This document shows positions 44,051-55,989 of a DNA stretch of 64,000 bases, in pieces (the first letter of the stretch is position 1; every line of letters begins with the position of its first letter). Location of the stretch: NCBI GenBank assembly GCA_025667525.1, contig CM046879.1, forward strand, positions 392,669,039-392,733,038. Reading direction: 5' to 3'. Under the pieces are notes generated by a model that was not told the origin of the DNA, ran no database searches, and was given only the letters and a program-made list of their open reading frames with translations. The DNA comes from Glebionis coronaria. Its lineage: Eukaryota; Streptophyta; Magnoliopsida; Asterales; Asteraceae. The position numbers were made by a program, and so were the translations under genes.

Positions 44051-45878
44051 TATCTATCCTTTTATGATTTTACCTCCTAAGTGTAGGGGGCCTGTCTAGG
44101 TGTTTGTTTTTGTGTGGTGATGTGATTACAGGGATGAATGCACTTTTGGAACCTTTGAAGAACCGTGCTCCCGTGTTATCCGAAATCTGGTTCTATCTCT
44201 CAACTATCGTGATTCAATTTTCTTCATACTCACATTTGAAATTGATCACGTTAGTCGTCTCTTCCTTAACTTGAGTTAACCAACGTGCACAATGTCATAA
44301 GTGTAGGGGAGACTTTTCCCACATGCTTAAACATTGAGGACAATGTTTATCTTAAGTATAGGGGACTTCTATCGAAGTTTTAAGTGGACTTTTACATGAA
44401 AATGCCTTCATTTAACCAGAAAATCATCTTTTTCAACATTTTTCAAATTTTTAATTAACTTTGGCCATTTAGTCGTAATTTTTAAATTTTTATCGTTGCT
44501 TTCATATGTATATATTCCGCAATCAAGTCAAAATTATTAATAAAGTGGTGTAGCTAGTTTTGAAATCTTTGACATATTAGGCCCGTTGCGATTATTTTGA
44601 CTCAACCCGAATAGACTTATCCAAGTTTATTCTAGCTAGTATCCTTAACCATGTAGACCTTAATTGGTTTATTAGGCTAAGCATCCACGAGTCTCATTAC
44701 TTGAGATTTTAAATTGTGGAGGACGAGAAATGATAGAGTCAATTATAAGTCGGTATTCTTGCACAAGCTCACTTGGTGTAATTATTTGCATATTCTCCCA
44801 TCACTTGCTAATAATTTATCTGCAATAAGTAAGGTCGTACGATTTGAAAAGTTACTTAGCTTCTAGTCCAAGATCGTTTAAAAGTTGCTCGGTAATGATA
44901 AGAGTTCATAGCCAAGGCATAACTTATGAAGCGGGGCGCGAAGATTGGCGAGTCCGAAAAGGCCCTAACAAGGCATAAGGATTCATTTTATTGCTAAAGA
45001 TCCAAGGTGATGTGAAAAGCATTATTCCCAAAGTCAATATGAAGGATCAAGACTCACGACGAAAAGCAATCAACTCCCATAAAGATGATGGAGAAGTCTA
45101 TCCGAAAAGACCCTAACAAGGTATGAGGATAAATAGATCCAAGTCCGAAAAGGAGGCGGATCGTTGTATCTCAAAATCCCAAATAGAGATTGAAGAAATA
45201 ATCATGAAGTCGTGGTCAACAAAGTTGGAGTAACCCTCAAAAGTCTCCAAAGTGAAGAAACTCTATTACGATGAGAAGACCATTATCTCAAGAACGTCTC
45301 TCGAAGATATGAAGTATGAAGTATATGCCAAATATCGGCCCGAGAAAGGTCTCAAATCGTGAACCGAGTTATGCCAAGATATGAACTTTTTGATATCCCG
45401 AGAAGCAGTTTTAAGAGATTTTGTCCTTTAGCTAACTATTGATCAAATCGTCCTACTTTGCTTTCAGCCTAAATAAACTATCGAAATATGTCCCAAAAAT
45501 GCATCTTCATGATCATTCTAAGACAAAAATAAAATATAAGAGATACACCTAGGAATAAGGGAGTTTAAGCATTTAATTAGGCCATATGTGTAAGTGTTTG
45601 AATTGCTAACTTATAATAACAATGATCTCGTTTTTAAGCTTAGTTTGGGGAACGTGAAACTTGAGGGTGATGAATCGTCGCAGCACCCAAGCCCTAATGT
45701 AAGTCCTTGATCTCTTTGCAAGTTATTTCCATCCTTTTGTTTACTTTAAAGTTTTAATTTCTCTTAGTACTTTAATTTTTGTTTAGTAGTATTTTAATAA
45801 GGCCAAGGTTGATTGATCATGAGAAAAGTGTAAATGTGCTTTGTCACTAAGCATTGCATGAGGGCATGGCAATGGTTA
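44051..45878 (+). other. 3' non-coding region of C with conserved block
   Basis: No credible ORF. The part at 44826-45400 matches B 15842-16420 and E (inverted). It includes two modules CCCTAACAAGGYATRAGGA near 44963 and 45110. The part at 44390-44820 is AT-rich with no feature I can name. Confidence 0.7.
44328..44365 (+). other. Internal hairpin plus G-rich tract of C
   Basis: TAAACATTG (44328-44336), loop AGGA, CAATGTTTA (44341-44349): 9 perfect pairs. AAGTATAGGGGAC follows at 44353. Confidence 0.65.
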
Positions 45879-45891
45879 AGTGTAGGGGATT
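45879..45891 (+). other. Polypurine tract of C
   Basis: AGTGTAGGGGATT directly before the 3' LTR start TGATAGG. Confidence 0.7.
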
Positions 45892-47571
45892 TGATAGGTG
45901 TGAAAACACCCATCCTTTTACCACTTAATTCTGGCTAAAACAAGACCAAAACACGTATTTAATATCATTTTGTTTGGAATTATGTGTGGTTTTTGTGTTT
46001 ATTGTGTTTTCAAAGTCGACCGGATGAATATTGAAGAAAACATGGGATTGCACGGGTTTTATCAAGGAAAAAGACTCAAGACGAAGTCTATTGTCCAAGA
46101 GATGCAAAAGATTTGAAGTCCTTGTGCCTATTTGAAGATTTATCGAAGAATAGAGCCAAAGATGGAAGATTCATATATGTCGAAGAACTCGGGTCTATTA
46201 AATAAAAGATTATAAGACGAGTTGGAATTATTCACCGACACTTCTAAAAATCCAAAGTCGGAAACGTTTAATTAAAAGAGACGAGAAGACTAAAGAAGGA
46301 AGAAGAAAAGAAGCCCAAAACCAAGCCCATTTGCAAGCCCATACACACGCCTATATAAAGGCCCTTACTTCACAAATTTCACACACTTAGTTAGTTTTTA
46401 GTTTTTGGATTTCTCTAGTTTAGAGAGAAAGTTCTAAACTTTCTCTCACTGGATTTCATCTTTTTCTCTTTCTAGATCAAAACTTTTGTATTATCTTCCA
46501 TTAATCAAGTTCAAGTTTTTATCTTTTAATCTTTAATCTCATCCTTCCTTTCTTTTATTTTGATTGATTTTGGTACAAATCTCGTATGATCCGTGTTGTT
46601 CATCAATGATTTGTGCTTAAAAAGTTGATTTCTTTTTATGTTTCCTTAAGTTTATACACGAATAAGCTTTGAGATCCTTGTTCTTAATGGCTTATTTGTT
46701 GATTTAGCTTATTTACTTTTTAAAGTTTTTATGAAAAGTTTATCTTTTTATTGATTTGATTTGAAAGTTGTTTATTTTAAGTTTAGATAAGTTGTTTTTA
46801 GTGCTTATTTGATCAGATTTTTATTGGATTCGAGTTATTTTTGGGAGTTAGCTTATTCCATAAGCTTATTTCCCTAGCTTAAAGTTTTGGATTAGCACCA
46901 TTTTCGGAAAGGGCAAAGCCCTTTTCCGACCGAGTATTCCGACCAAGCACATCCCCTCTTTCCGATCGTATGATCGGAAAAGGGTTTAGTTTATTCCGAC
47001 GGTAAGTATTTTAACATTCCGATCAGTGCCTATTTTCCCCATCATTCTGATTTGGACTTTTTCTGATATTCCGATTGATGCCTTTCCCCAACATTCCGAT
47101 TTATTCATTTTTGAGCATTCCGATTGGGAGTTTTCCTCATATTCTGATCACTAGTCTCTTCCCATATTCCGATCATTAGATCGGAACACATTCCGATTAC
47201 ACCTCTTTTTGGGTTATTTCGATTCACTTGTTTTGCTTTGTTCCGTTCTTACTTTCTTTTAGTACTTTTCAACCAAGTTCATTTTTTTTTACAAAGTTTT
47301 CCAAGAGTTAGTTTTTATTGAATGTCCATTTATCTTCCTAGTATAAGTTTAAAGTTTTCAAACATTTGTTTTTAAACTCGTTTCTTTACTTTAATCTTTT
47401 TAATCTTTAATTTTACTCTTCGACACTTAATTTCTTGTCATTAGTTTAAAATAGATAAACAAACCAACCACTTTTTACTAACCAAGAACAAATCATTCCA
47501 CTTAGAGCCGAGATCAATTCGAGAGGATATCGAGAGACGATAATTGAACCCATAGAAAAACACTTGTATCA
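45892..47571 (+). repeat. Element C 3' LTR (1680 bp)
   Basis: Same length as the reassembled 5' LTR and nearly identical to it; small differences are seen, for example in the homopolymer near 45966 and in the 20-bp palindrome. TATA at 46352-46359. Contains the TTCCGA array at about 46961-47225. Confidence 0.95.
46352..46359 (+). promoter_or_regulatory. TATA box, element C 3' LTR
   Basis: TATATAAA, the same context as 18784. It faces out of C toward B's LTR remnant and element E. Confidence 0.6.
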
Positions 47572-49934
47572 GTGGTTTGCATCCTTCTCCCTTTTCATTT
47601 TCTCTTTTATTTTTCTGAATTTGGTGACTATTGCATGTTTATGCTTGAATCTATGTTATTGTGGTGGATTATTGTTGATTTGGTTTGGTTTGATGTTATT
47701 GAGGTGTTATTGATCTGATTTGTGGGTTAAATCTTCATAAGCCTTTGAAAATTTGTGGAATCAAGTTTTAAAAGGGTGTTTGGGTTTACTGCATAAGTTA
47801 GGATTGTGGTTTCTTAAGTGCTTGTTTTGTGTAAGCAAGTGTTGGTATCTGCTTGTTAGGTGCATATGTTCATCTGTTTGCAGGTTTTGTGGGTTTGATC
47901 ACATAGATTCATTATTTGGCTATAAAATCTTTAAAACTTGGTAAAATTGGCTAGGATTTTGAGGACACCTAGATCTAAGCTTAGGCTAGGGCTAACAAGT
48001 GCTAAATCATAGTTAATCACATCAGGGAAGAAGGATTTGAGGCTTGAAATTGGATCAAGTGTCAAGTATATCAGCAAACTTGTTTTCTGCATATGTTCAT
48101 TGTTCATCAGTAACTTCTAGTGATTTGATCTTGTTATTTACTTTGATTAAGTGTTTGATTCTTGTTGCTTTGTATTTATTCTTAGTTTATATAGCTTGTG
48201 TATGCATCCTGTTAAGTTTGGTTGGCTTATTGTGGCTAAATCTGCTTATTAAGTGCTTAACTGCTTATTTCCATATCTGGTTCATATCTGGTGACTGTTT
48301 GGCTTATTGTGGCTTATTGTGTGAACCAATTTGTGATTTTATTGTTGCTATTGACTCCTTGTGATTCACTGATCACAAGGGTGCCTTTGTTTCCAATTGA
48401 ATCAAACCAGAACTCTCAAATAAGCTTGGTTAAATAGTCAAAGCAGTGGGAACTCCTTTCCCCTGCTAGTTGCCACTGATAGTGTTAAATTGGGTTCAGC
48501 TTATCAATAAGCTATAATAGCTTATTCCAACCTGCAACAACTTTGTTTTTGTAATAGGTGCTCATATTTTGACCCATTTGTTCATACTGGAGCATTCGGG
48601 TGGTTGACTTTAGGGTTTGACTAGAAAACCAATTCCTTTGACTTTTACCTAAGTTCATTTGTGCTTATTCTGGCTTATTGGTTGTGCTTATTGGATTTTT
48701 GTTGATTGATTCTGCTTATTGAGTCCATTTGAAATCTTTTGCAAGTTGAATCAAGTCCTGAGGTGCCCTAAATCTCAAAAACGACTATTTTGTCTTTTAG
48801 TGAATTTTTACTTTGCTTATTTCTGGCTTATTGAGTGAGCTTTTTCAAAAATTCTTTTTACAGATCTCATAAGCATCCCAAAAGAAGGTTGTGTGTCAAA
48901 TTAAAGCTTATGGCATTAGCTTATGGCTTAATGGGCTGAAAAGCCCAATAAGAATAAGCTGAGTGTTAAATAAGCTAAGATAAGCTCATTTTCAGCTTTT
49001 GGGCCTTTAGAGTTTTGTTCTTAGAATTGAATTTTGAGTCAGATAGGGCTTTTCCAAGTCAATTGGGTCAAGTTTGACTTTTTGGGCCCAATAGCCCAAT
49101 TTGGTTGACTGTTTTTGGTTTTGGCCCATTTGAGGGCCCAATAGGGGTATTCTGGTAATTTCACTTTGAATTTCTGATTATTTAGGTTAAAATAAACTAG
49201 TTTGCAAGTTTTTAGAATTTTTTATAATTTTTGGATTTTTAATATTATTTTATTATTATTCTTAAAATTTCACTTTTTCCAACTTTTTACATTTTTCTTA
49301 GGTTTAATACATTAAAATAGGAATTTAGCAACTTTTAGAATAATTTTATCTCTTTTAGATTAATTTTTATAATTATTTTAAGTTTTAATAGTTTTTAAAT
49401 CATTTTAAATAGTTTTTATTAGTTTTAAAATTTCTAAAAATAGTTTTTAATCTTTTTAGGTCATTTTAGAGGTTTACCAATTTAAAAATCTTTATTTGGG
49501 CTTTTTGATAATTTATTTGATTTTTAGGGCTTTAATTAGCATTTAAAAATTGAATATTTAATTATTTAAAAGGTTTGAAAAAGTTATGATCATTGGTAAA
49601 CTCTTAGTTTATTATTTTTGATTTTTGGTGAATTTTTGGTAATTTTTAGAATTTATTTTTATTTTTGTGGTTTTTAAGGTTCTACGTTTTAACTTTCTAG
49701 TAGTGATTTTTTGTTAATTTTTATTTTTTTACGTCTTCGTCATTTTCTTTTCTCATCCCCTTCTAAACCAAATGTTAATCACAAATCTTGAACATCTTAG
49801 TCACACACATATACCTCCTTGGGAAACGAACTTTCATTTCATTAAGGGTCATTAGTGTTGATTTTCCTAAATCATCACTCAATACTTACCGCTTTTACGC
49901 ACCTTTTCCTAAAGGTGGTATTTTACCACAATCA
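47572..49934 (+). repeat. Element B 3' LTR, second piece
   Basis: Begins with C's right target duplication GTGGT, then continues TTGCATCC as in the 5' LTR at 6011. Ends CAATCA at 49934, followed by B's right target duplication ACCTT. It has a small insertion relative to the 5' LTR near 48620. Confidence 0.94.
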
Positions 49935-50327
49935 ACCTTACTTGTTTCGAACTTGTGCGGATCAAATTATTCGACGTTGTGTGTTTGGCACTGAAGCTTC
50001 TAACATCCTTAGAGCTTGCCATGAGGGACCCACGGGTGGTCACCACGGTGCTAATCTCACGACGAAGAAGGTTTTTGATGCCGGTTTCTTTTGGCCTACT
50101 ATTTACCGAGATGCACATGTACTTGTGAAGTCATGTGAGTCATGCCAACGACAAGTAAAAGCCTCACAAAATGATGAAATGCCATAAAATATCATCCAAG
50201 TGTGTGAGATCTTTGACGTTTGGGGAATTAATTTTATGGGGTTGTTCCCATCATCTCGTGGTAATAAGTACATCCTTGTCGCCGTTGACTACCTATCCAA
50301 GTGGGTGGAAGCTAAGGCTTTTCCCAC
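49935..50327 (+). mobile_element. Element A, part 2
   Basis: The short stretch of A between insertions B and E. It opens with the right ACCTT duplication and ends with CCCAC at 50323-50327, the left target duplication of E (right copy 57735-57739). Confidence 0.92.
49940..50322 (+). pseudogene. pol: Element A integrase, N-terminal part (broken)
   Basis: Continues exactly where 4605 stopped. HHCC zinc region [13 protein letters not shown]...[11 protein letters not shown] at 50185-50187 where C has CAA; then the start of the catalytic core reading WGINFMG, where B and C read WGIDFMG. The first catalytic Asp is thus changed to Asn. It is cut by element E after KAFPT. Confidence 0.9.
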
Positions 50328-52059
50328 TAATAACTAGATTTTAACTTAGTTATGAAAGTTCGTTGAATCCGATCTTTTCGAATTGATTACCAGTTGAAAG
50401 TGCGACTCAGTCGTTCTTGGTGGAATATAAAGGGAAAAGGTTATCTATTTTAAAACTAAAAGCAAAAAGGAAAAATATCGTTGAGTAAAATAAAAGCTTT
50501 AAAAATTAAACTAACAACTACTAGAAAAACACTTGGTAAAAACAGACATTTCGGGAAGCGTGAAAAATTTGAAAACTTAAAATAATGCAAACTTAAAAAA
50601 ATTAAACTAAGAAAAAATATAAAAATAAAACCCAATCCATCGGAATCCCATCGGAATGCTGTCACCACAAACCGTCGAAATACTTATCGGAATGTAGGTA
50701 TCGGAATATAGGAACAAAACTATCGGAATATGGCTAAAAAGAAAATCTATCGGAATGTTTAAAAATGAAACCATCGGAATATAGAACAAATGAATCCATC
50801 GGAATAATGTATCGGAATCCCATCGGAATGCGTAAGCTGTCGGAATATTGCTGTCAAAAATTGGGCAGCATTCCGTCGCAATACAGCCTTAAGCCCAGTC
50901 GCAATCCGCGATCGCAATGAGCGATCGGAATCTTGATCGGAATAAGGGGAGTATTACAATACCGATCGCAATGTAGAAACCCTTGTGGTTTTTGCGATCG
51001 TAACAAGCTGTCGGAATCCAAATACCTTACTTTCCGATGGAACGAGATATAAAATAAGCAAAGCAAATAAGCTATGACTAATAAGCAAATACTAAAAATT
51101 TAATTAAAACAAGAATAAGTAAAATTAAACAAGCACGAATTTAAAACCTTTTCGAAACACAAAATAAGCAAGCAAAATAAGCAAACTTTAAGAAAGATAA
51201 AACTTTTAAGAAAATTTAAAAACAAATAAGTTAAATACAAAATAAGCCAATAAGATTGTCAAACTTATAGCTTAATTCGTACAAAAGCTTAGATAGATAT
51301 AAAAAAATAAACTTTTTAATCAAATAAGCAATAAGATTAAGCAAAATCAACGCTTAATCCGAACTAAAATCAAATCAAAGACAAGAAAAGTAGGATGAGA
51401 GTGATAAAGAAAAGCTTGATTAAAGGAAAATAAAGATTAACAAAAAAATTAAAAGACTTACTTGAATTAAAGGCAAGAAACTTAAGGTGCAAAACAAGGT
51501 AATTAAATTGACAATTCAGTAAATGACATGAAAAATAAATGTGCAAGTAATGAAAATGGTGGAGAGCTAAGTTGTCAATTTAGCTAACAACATGAAATGA
51601 AGTGAAATGGGTTCTATTTATAGCGAGAAGGGAAGCATGTGTTGCTCCTTTCTTTCTTTCTTTCTTCTTTCTCGTCTTTTCGTCTTCTTAATTCTTCGAC
51701 TTTTTCGACTTTGTCTCGGGATTAATTAAACTCGTCTTATAATTTCTTCATTAATTTGACTTGAGTTCTTCGGCTTTATTAAACTTCCGTCTTTGGACTT
51801 TTTCTTCGATAAATCTTCAGAATTGGCCTTGGACTTCTGTTCTTTTTGCACACTTTATCTTTTGACTTCGTCTTTTGTCTTTTTCTTCGATAAAAGCCCG
51901 TGAAAGCCCGTGTTTTCTCCCCTTTTCACATTTTGATCCTAAATCACAACAAAAACAAAAACCACGCATAATTCCGACATTTACGACATAAAATACACAT
52001 TTTGGCTTAGTTATAATTGTAATTAAGTGGTAAAAGGATGGGTGTTTTCACACCTATAA
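50328..52059 (-). repeat. Element E 3' LTR
   Basis: Closely matches 55990-57734. Contains an array of ATCGGAAT on the + strand (about 50635-51030), many AATAAGC motifs (about 51050-51360), a - strand TATA box (51615-51622) and a tail near-identical in layout to C's LTR start. The LTR start is mutated here (TTATAGG instead of TGATAGG). Confidence 0.92.
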
Positions 52060-52072
52060 AATTCTCTACACT
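52060..52072 (-). other. Polypurine tract position of E
   Basis: On the - strand AGTGTAGAGAATT precedes the 3' LTR. It corresponds to C's AGTGTAGGGGATT with the G run broken. Confidence 0.55.
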
Positions 52073-54050
52073 TGAGCATTGCAATGTCCTCATGCAATGC
52101 ATTAGTTACAAAGCAAGATTTACATTTTTCATCATAATCAATCCACATTGGCCTTTATTAAAGAGATAGAAAATTATAAAATATTCAAAGGAAGAAAACA
52201 AGTAAAAAGATCAAAATCTTACCTTGGGTTTTGGAATGTCATGAATGTTTATCATCCTCAAGTTTCACGTTCCCCAAACCAAGCTTAAAAACGAGATCAT
52301 TGTTATTATAAGTTAGCAAACTAACACGAATCCATGTGGGCCAATTTATAACTTAGACACCCTTATTCCTAGGTGTATCTCTTATATTTTATTGTTGTCT
52401 TGAATGATCACGAGGATGCATTGTATGACTTATTTCGATAGTTATTAGGCTGAAAATAAAGTAGGACGATTTAATCAATAGTTAGCTAAAGAAAAAAACT
52501 TTTAAAACTGCTTCTCGGGACCTCGTAAAGTTCATATCTTGGCATAACTCGCTTCATGATTTGAGACCTTTCTCGGACCGATATTTGGCAGTGACTTCAT
52601 ACTTCAAATCTTTGAGAGACGTTCTTGAAATTATGGTCTTCTCTTCATAATAGGAACTTCTTCACTTAAACTTTTTGAGAGATTCTTCACATTGGACCAC
52701 GACTTCTTCATTTTTCTCCAATCTTTATTTGGGATTTTGATATACAACGATCCGCCTCCTTTTAGGACTTGGATCTATTTATCCTCATACCTTGTTAGGC
52801 CTTTTTGGATAGACTTCTCCATGATCTTTTGGGGAGTATTTGCTTTTCGTCGTGTGTCTCGATCCTTCATATTGATTTTTAATAAATGACTCTTCACATC
52901 ACTTGGGATCTTTAGCAAGAAAATGTAGCCCTCATGTCTTGTTAGGACCTTTTCGGACTCGCCAATCTTCGCATCCCGCTTTAATAAGTTATGCCTTGGC
53001 TATGAACTCTAATTAATACCGCACAACTTTTAAACGATCTTGTGCTTGAAGCTAAGTAACTTTTCAAATCATACAACCTTATTTATTGTAAATATATTTA
53101 TTAACAAGCAATGGGAGAAGAAGCTTATAATCAACTCACATAAATTCATGAAAGAACAGCAAACTTATAATTGACTCTATCATCTCTCGTTCTCCACAAT
53201 TTAAAATCTCAAGGAATGAGACTCGTGGATGCTTAGCCAATTAAATCAAAGTTTTGGGTTCTCAAGTCATCTATAGGATCTTGCAACTTCTTAGACTTTT
53301 TTTTAAGTTTAGAATTCGCATTTTAAAGTTCCTTTGATAAACGACTTTCTAGGATCAATTATAGGAACTTGCGAAAAGTTCTTGTTCTTAACCTGTGAGA
53401 GTTAAGACTTTCGCGTTTTAAAGTTCCCTATATAAAAGCCTAGCAAAACTTGACTTAAACACGTTAAGGATACTAGCTAGAGTAAACTTAGATAAGTAAA
53501 CTCGGGTTGAGTCAAAAGATTCACAACGTTAAAAAAATTTAAAACCACTTTATTAAAAAATTTATTCTAGCAAAGAAAGTAAATAACGATAACAAAGGAA
53601 AATACTACTAAACTACTAGGCCAAAATAGATTAAAAATTTTGAAAAATGTCAAAAAATCCAATTTTCTGGTTAAAATGAGGACATATACAAGGAAAAGCC
53701 CACTTAACTTCGATAGAAGTCCCCCCTACACGTAATATAAACATTGTCCTCAATGTTTAAGCATGTGGAAGTGACTTCCCCTAAACTTAGGACATTGTGC
53801 ACGTTGTTTAAATCTTGCTAAGGAAGAGACAACTAAAGTGATTCCTATTTCAACATAAATGATAAAATAATGAATCAAAAGAGTTTAGGATAGAACCAGG
53901 AAGACGGGAACACGGGATCACGGTTTGTCAAAAGTCATCAAGAATGGATCTTTGAAAGCTCGAATCCTTGCACCTGATAAGAAAGAAAACAACAAAGACA
54001 TACTAGGGTCTCCCCCTACACTTATTATAAAAACAGATAAAGATAGATAG
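52073..54050 (-). other. 3' non-coding region of E with conserved block
   Basis: No credible gene. The part at about 52500-53090 is the inverted counterpart of the conserved block in B and C, including both CCCTAACAAGG-type modules (near 52785 and 52945). It also holds the internal hairpin at 53738. Confidence 0.7.
53721..53759 (-). other. Internal hairpin plus G-rich tract of E
   Basis: 9-bp perfect stem TAAACATTG/CAATGTTTA with a 4-nt loop (53738-53759). The G-rich run TGTAGGGGGG follows on the - strand (53721-53730). Confidence 0.65.
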
Positions 54051-54054
54051 ATAA

Positions 54055-54111
54055 TCGGGTTGCCTCCCGAGAAGCGCTTGTTTTTGTTAACCGAGTCACG
54101 AGCCTGACTCG
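54055..54111 (-). ncRNA. Post-ORF twin hairpins of E (candidate structured RNA element)
   Basis: Hairpin 1: 7-bp stem CGAGTCA/TGACTCG (54111-54105 with 54098-54092), 6-nt loop. Hairpin 2: TCGGG/CCCGA (54070-54066 with 54059-54055), 6-nt loop. The TGA that ends E's coding region forms the first three bases of hairpin 1's 3' arm. The sequence is nearly the same as C's although the gene upstream is different. Confidence 0.65.
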
Positions 54112-55740
54112 CCCCCGAATAAAATGGTCCATGGGGAAGCCTCAAATGTAATACCGGGATCAAAGACCTTGTCCTCGTTCCCGGAGTACATCAATGAAGG
54201 AGAGGTCGGAGGATAAGTCTTAAAGGGTAGAAAAATCCTCTCAACATACGAAAAGTATGTGAGATCATGATCTACGGGAGGTGGGGTGGGTAAAGGAAGC
54301 ACATTGTCATCCCCCAAAGACAATGGATGAACACTGATCAGCAAAGCCATAAAGGTGTCAATCATGGAATGGTCAATGTCACCCCCCAGGTCAAAGCACT
54401 CATCCTCGGTAATGGTTTCTAAGGGTTGGGATAAAAGGTGCTCAGGATGGGGACTTGGGACAATATCTTCATGCAGCAAATTATCAAAAAAAATATCCCC
54501 CTCCGTGTCATCATCATCAATACCCGGAGGTATTGAGAGAATGTCGATTTCCTCCATAGCTGTATCATTATTCTCAACTAAAGTAATAGACGGAGGTAGA
54601 GACTCAGAAATAGGAGCAGAATTCAACGCTTCAATTTTAGCAATAAGAAGATGAACTTTTAGTAATTTGTCGCGAAGAATAACGTCTTCCACCTCATCTA
54701 CAAGACCAAGTTCAGTGGTGAACTTCTCGTAAGTCGGAGAGAATAAATCCACATCGCCCTCATCGCCCGGAGGATATTGAGAAATTTCAAAAGTGAAATT
54801 CTCATAGCAAGGAGAAAAATCATCATCATTAAGAGCGACCTCGTCCGTAAGCTCAACAAAAGTAGGGACATCACAAACCTCATCAAAGAATTTATCAAGA
54901 CCAAAATCACTAATCTCACTCGATGTATCACTATCCTTAGACGCATTAGGGATATCAAGAGTAGGAGTAGTAATCTCAGAAGATGGGTTGAGATTATAGA
55001 TATCCTCCTCGTCATCATCATAATAGTAGTATGGACACACAAGAGGAGGAGTATAATCACTAAGATTAGATACTTGCTCTTGTTGCTGTCGCTTTTCCTC
55101 CTTCCTAGCTTCGCGTATGCTAGCTAATTCTTGTTGAACGTATTGAAGTGTATTCAAAAAATTGGATCGTTCTTCTTCACACATTCCAACAGAAGGTTGT
55201 GGTCGAGGGTGTATTGTGGGGGCTCAAAATTGTGAAAACCAGAATTATAGCACGGATGTGGTCCATCATAAATCATTGGTTGAAAAGAAGTAGAACACGG
55301 GTTTGGCTCATAATAATTCATCGGTGAAGAAAACTGAGGACACAGATTTGGCTCATAATAATTCATTGGCTGATAATAAGAAGTATCGTGAGGGCCCCCA
55401 CAATAATTGCAACACGGGTATTGAGAAAAACCTGGTGCTTCTTGTAGATAGCTATTACCATTGTCATAATTGTAACCCAGTTCTTGCTCGCCATGAGGCG
55501 GGTATCGAATTGGACACGAAACATGCCAATGAGAATCGCTTCCACAATATATGCAAGGGGGATAGTAGGTGGATTAGAAAAGGACGAATTAGTCGAATTG
55601 CACGATAGACAAAATCCAAATAGTGAATCGGTTGAAATGGGTGAAAGATATTTTCCGCATTGCTCGCAAGAACACCATTGACATGATTCGCACCCATATA
55701 ATCGTCTCCCACACCCTACGCAATGGACATAAGAATCCAT
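54096..55740 (-). pseudogene. Element E sole gene: cysteine-rich protein with CCHC knuckle (two frame changes)
   Basis: I do not recognise a named family. Start ATG at 55740 (MDSYVHCVGCGRR; an ATG three codons upstream is also possible). Module 1 is Cys-rich with repeated CxxC (CVGCG, CESCQWCSCEQC, CLSC). Near 55565 the frame changes, and the next frame holds a perfect CX2CX4HX4C knuckle CIYCGSDSHWHVSC (55555-55514), then CCNYCGGPHDTS, then repeated NYYEPN/SSPMNYYEP segments. Near 55170 the frame changes again into a 362-residue stretch: a short coiled coil (LNTLQYVQQELASIREARKEEKRQQQEQ), Asp/Glu-rich sequence and a Pro-rich end at TGA 54096. The knuckle suggests RNA binding and a gag-like role. 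Whether the ancestor was intact needs relatives. Confidence 0.65.
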
Positions 55741-55970
55741 GAAACACAATAGATAAGCAAGAAGAATATTTTTGGTGCAAAACTTTCGAAAAAGAAATGT
55801 TGTTTATGATTTTTCAAATGTTTTTATATTTTTTTGAAATTTTGAAATTTTTGATTTTATTTTATTTTTGAAATTTTTTTGAAAAATGCAAGAAAAATAA
55901 CGTTCACGAATGAACGGCTCCCAAAATCCAACGCGTCTCTCACTAAAAACCGTTAATCTTCACGAAAAGA

Positions 55971-55986
55971 GCCGGCAGCGGCGCCA
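55971..55986 (-). other. Primer-binding site of E (tRNA-Asp type)
   Basis: On the - strand TGGCGCCGCTGCCGGC, identical to C's primer site. Confidence 0.85.
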
Positions 55987-55989
55987 TTT

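Larger units (their letters stand above)
18325..47571 (+). mobile_element. Element C: Athila-like Ty3/gypsy retrotransposon nested in B's 3' LTR
   Basis: 5' LTR 18325-19387 plus 37483-38099 (split by element D), primer site 38102, gag from 38310, pol to 43979, 3' non-coding region, polypurine tract near 45879-45891, 3' LTR 45892-47571. LTRs begin TGATAGG, end TTGTATCA, are 1680 bp each and differ at only a few positions as read. C's own length without D is about 11.2 kb. Two frameshifts interrupt gag-pol. The LTRs are unrelated in sequence to B's, so it is a separate family. Confidence 0.94.
4606..49934 (+). mobile_element. Element B: Athila-like Ty3/gypsy retrotransposon nested in A
   Basis: Complete element: 5' LTR 4606-8343, primer site 8347-8364, gag from 9091, pol to 14750, long 3' non-coding region, G-rich tract just before 16916, and a 3' LTR split by element C into 16916-18324 and 47572-49934. 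LTRs begin TGATGAG and end CAATCA, about 3.74 kb each. The flanking duplication ACCTT is exact. Gag-pol is broken by frameshifts and nonsense codons, so B is inactive. B's own sequence without C is about 16 kb; the rest of the span is C and D. Confidence 0.94.

Noticed and set aside
52692..52889. 63-65 residue ORFs in the conserved non-coding block
   Set aside because: Not conserved in frame with the matching B and C blocks; no domain.
55303..55681. + strand ORFs within element E
   Set aside because: They are antisense to the Cys-rich gene, which has the interpretable motifs.
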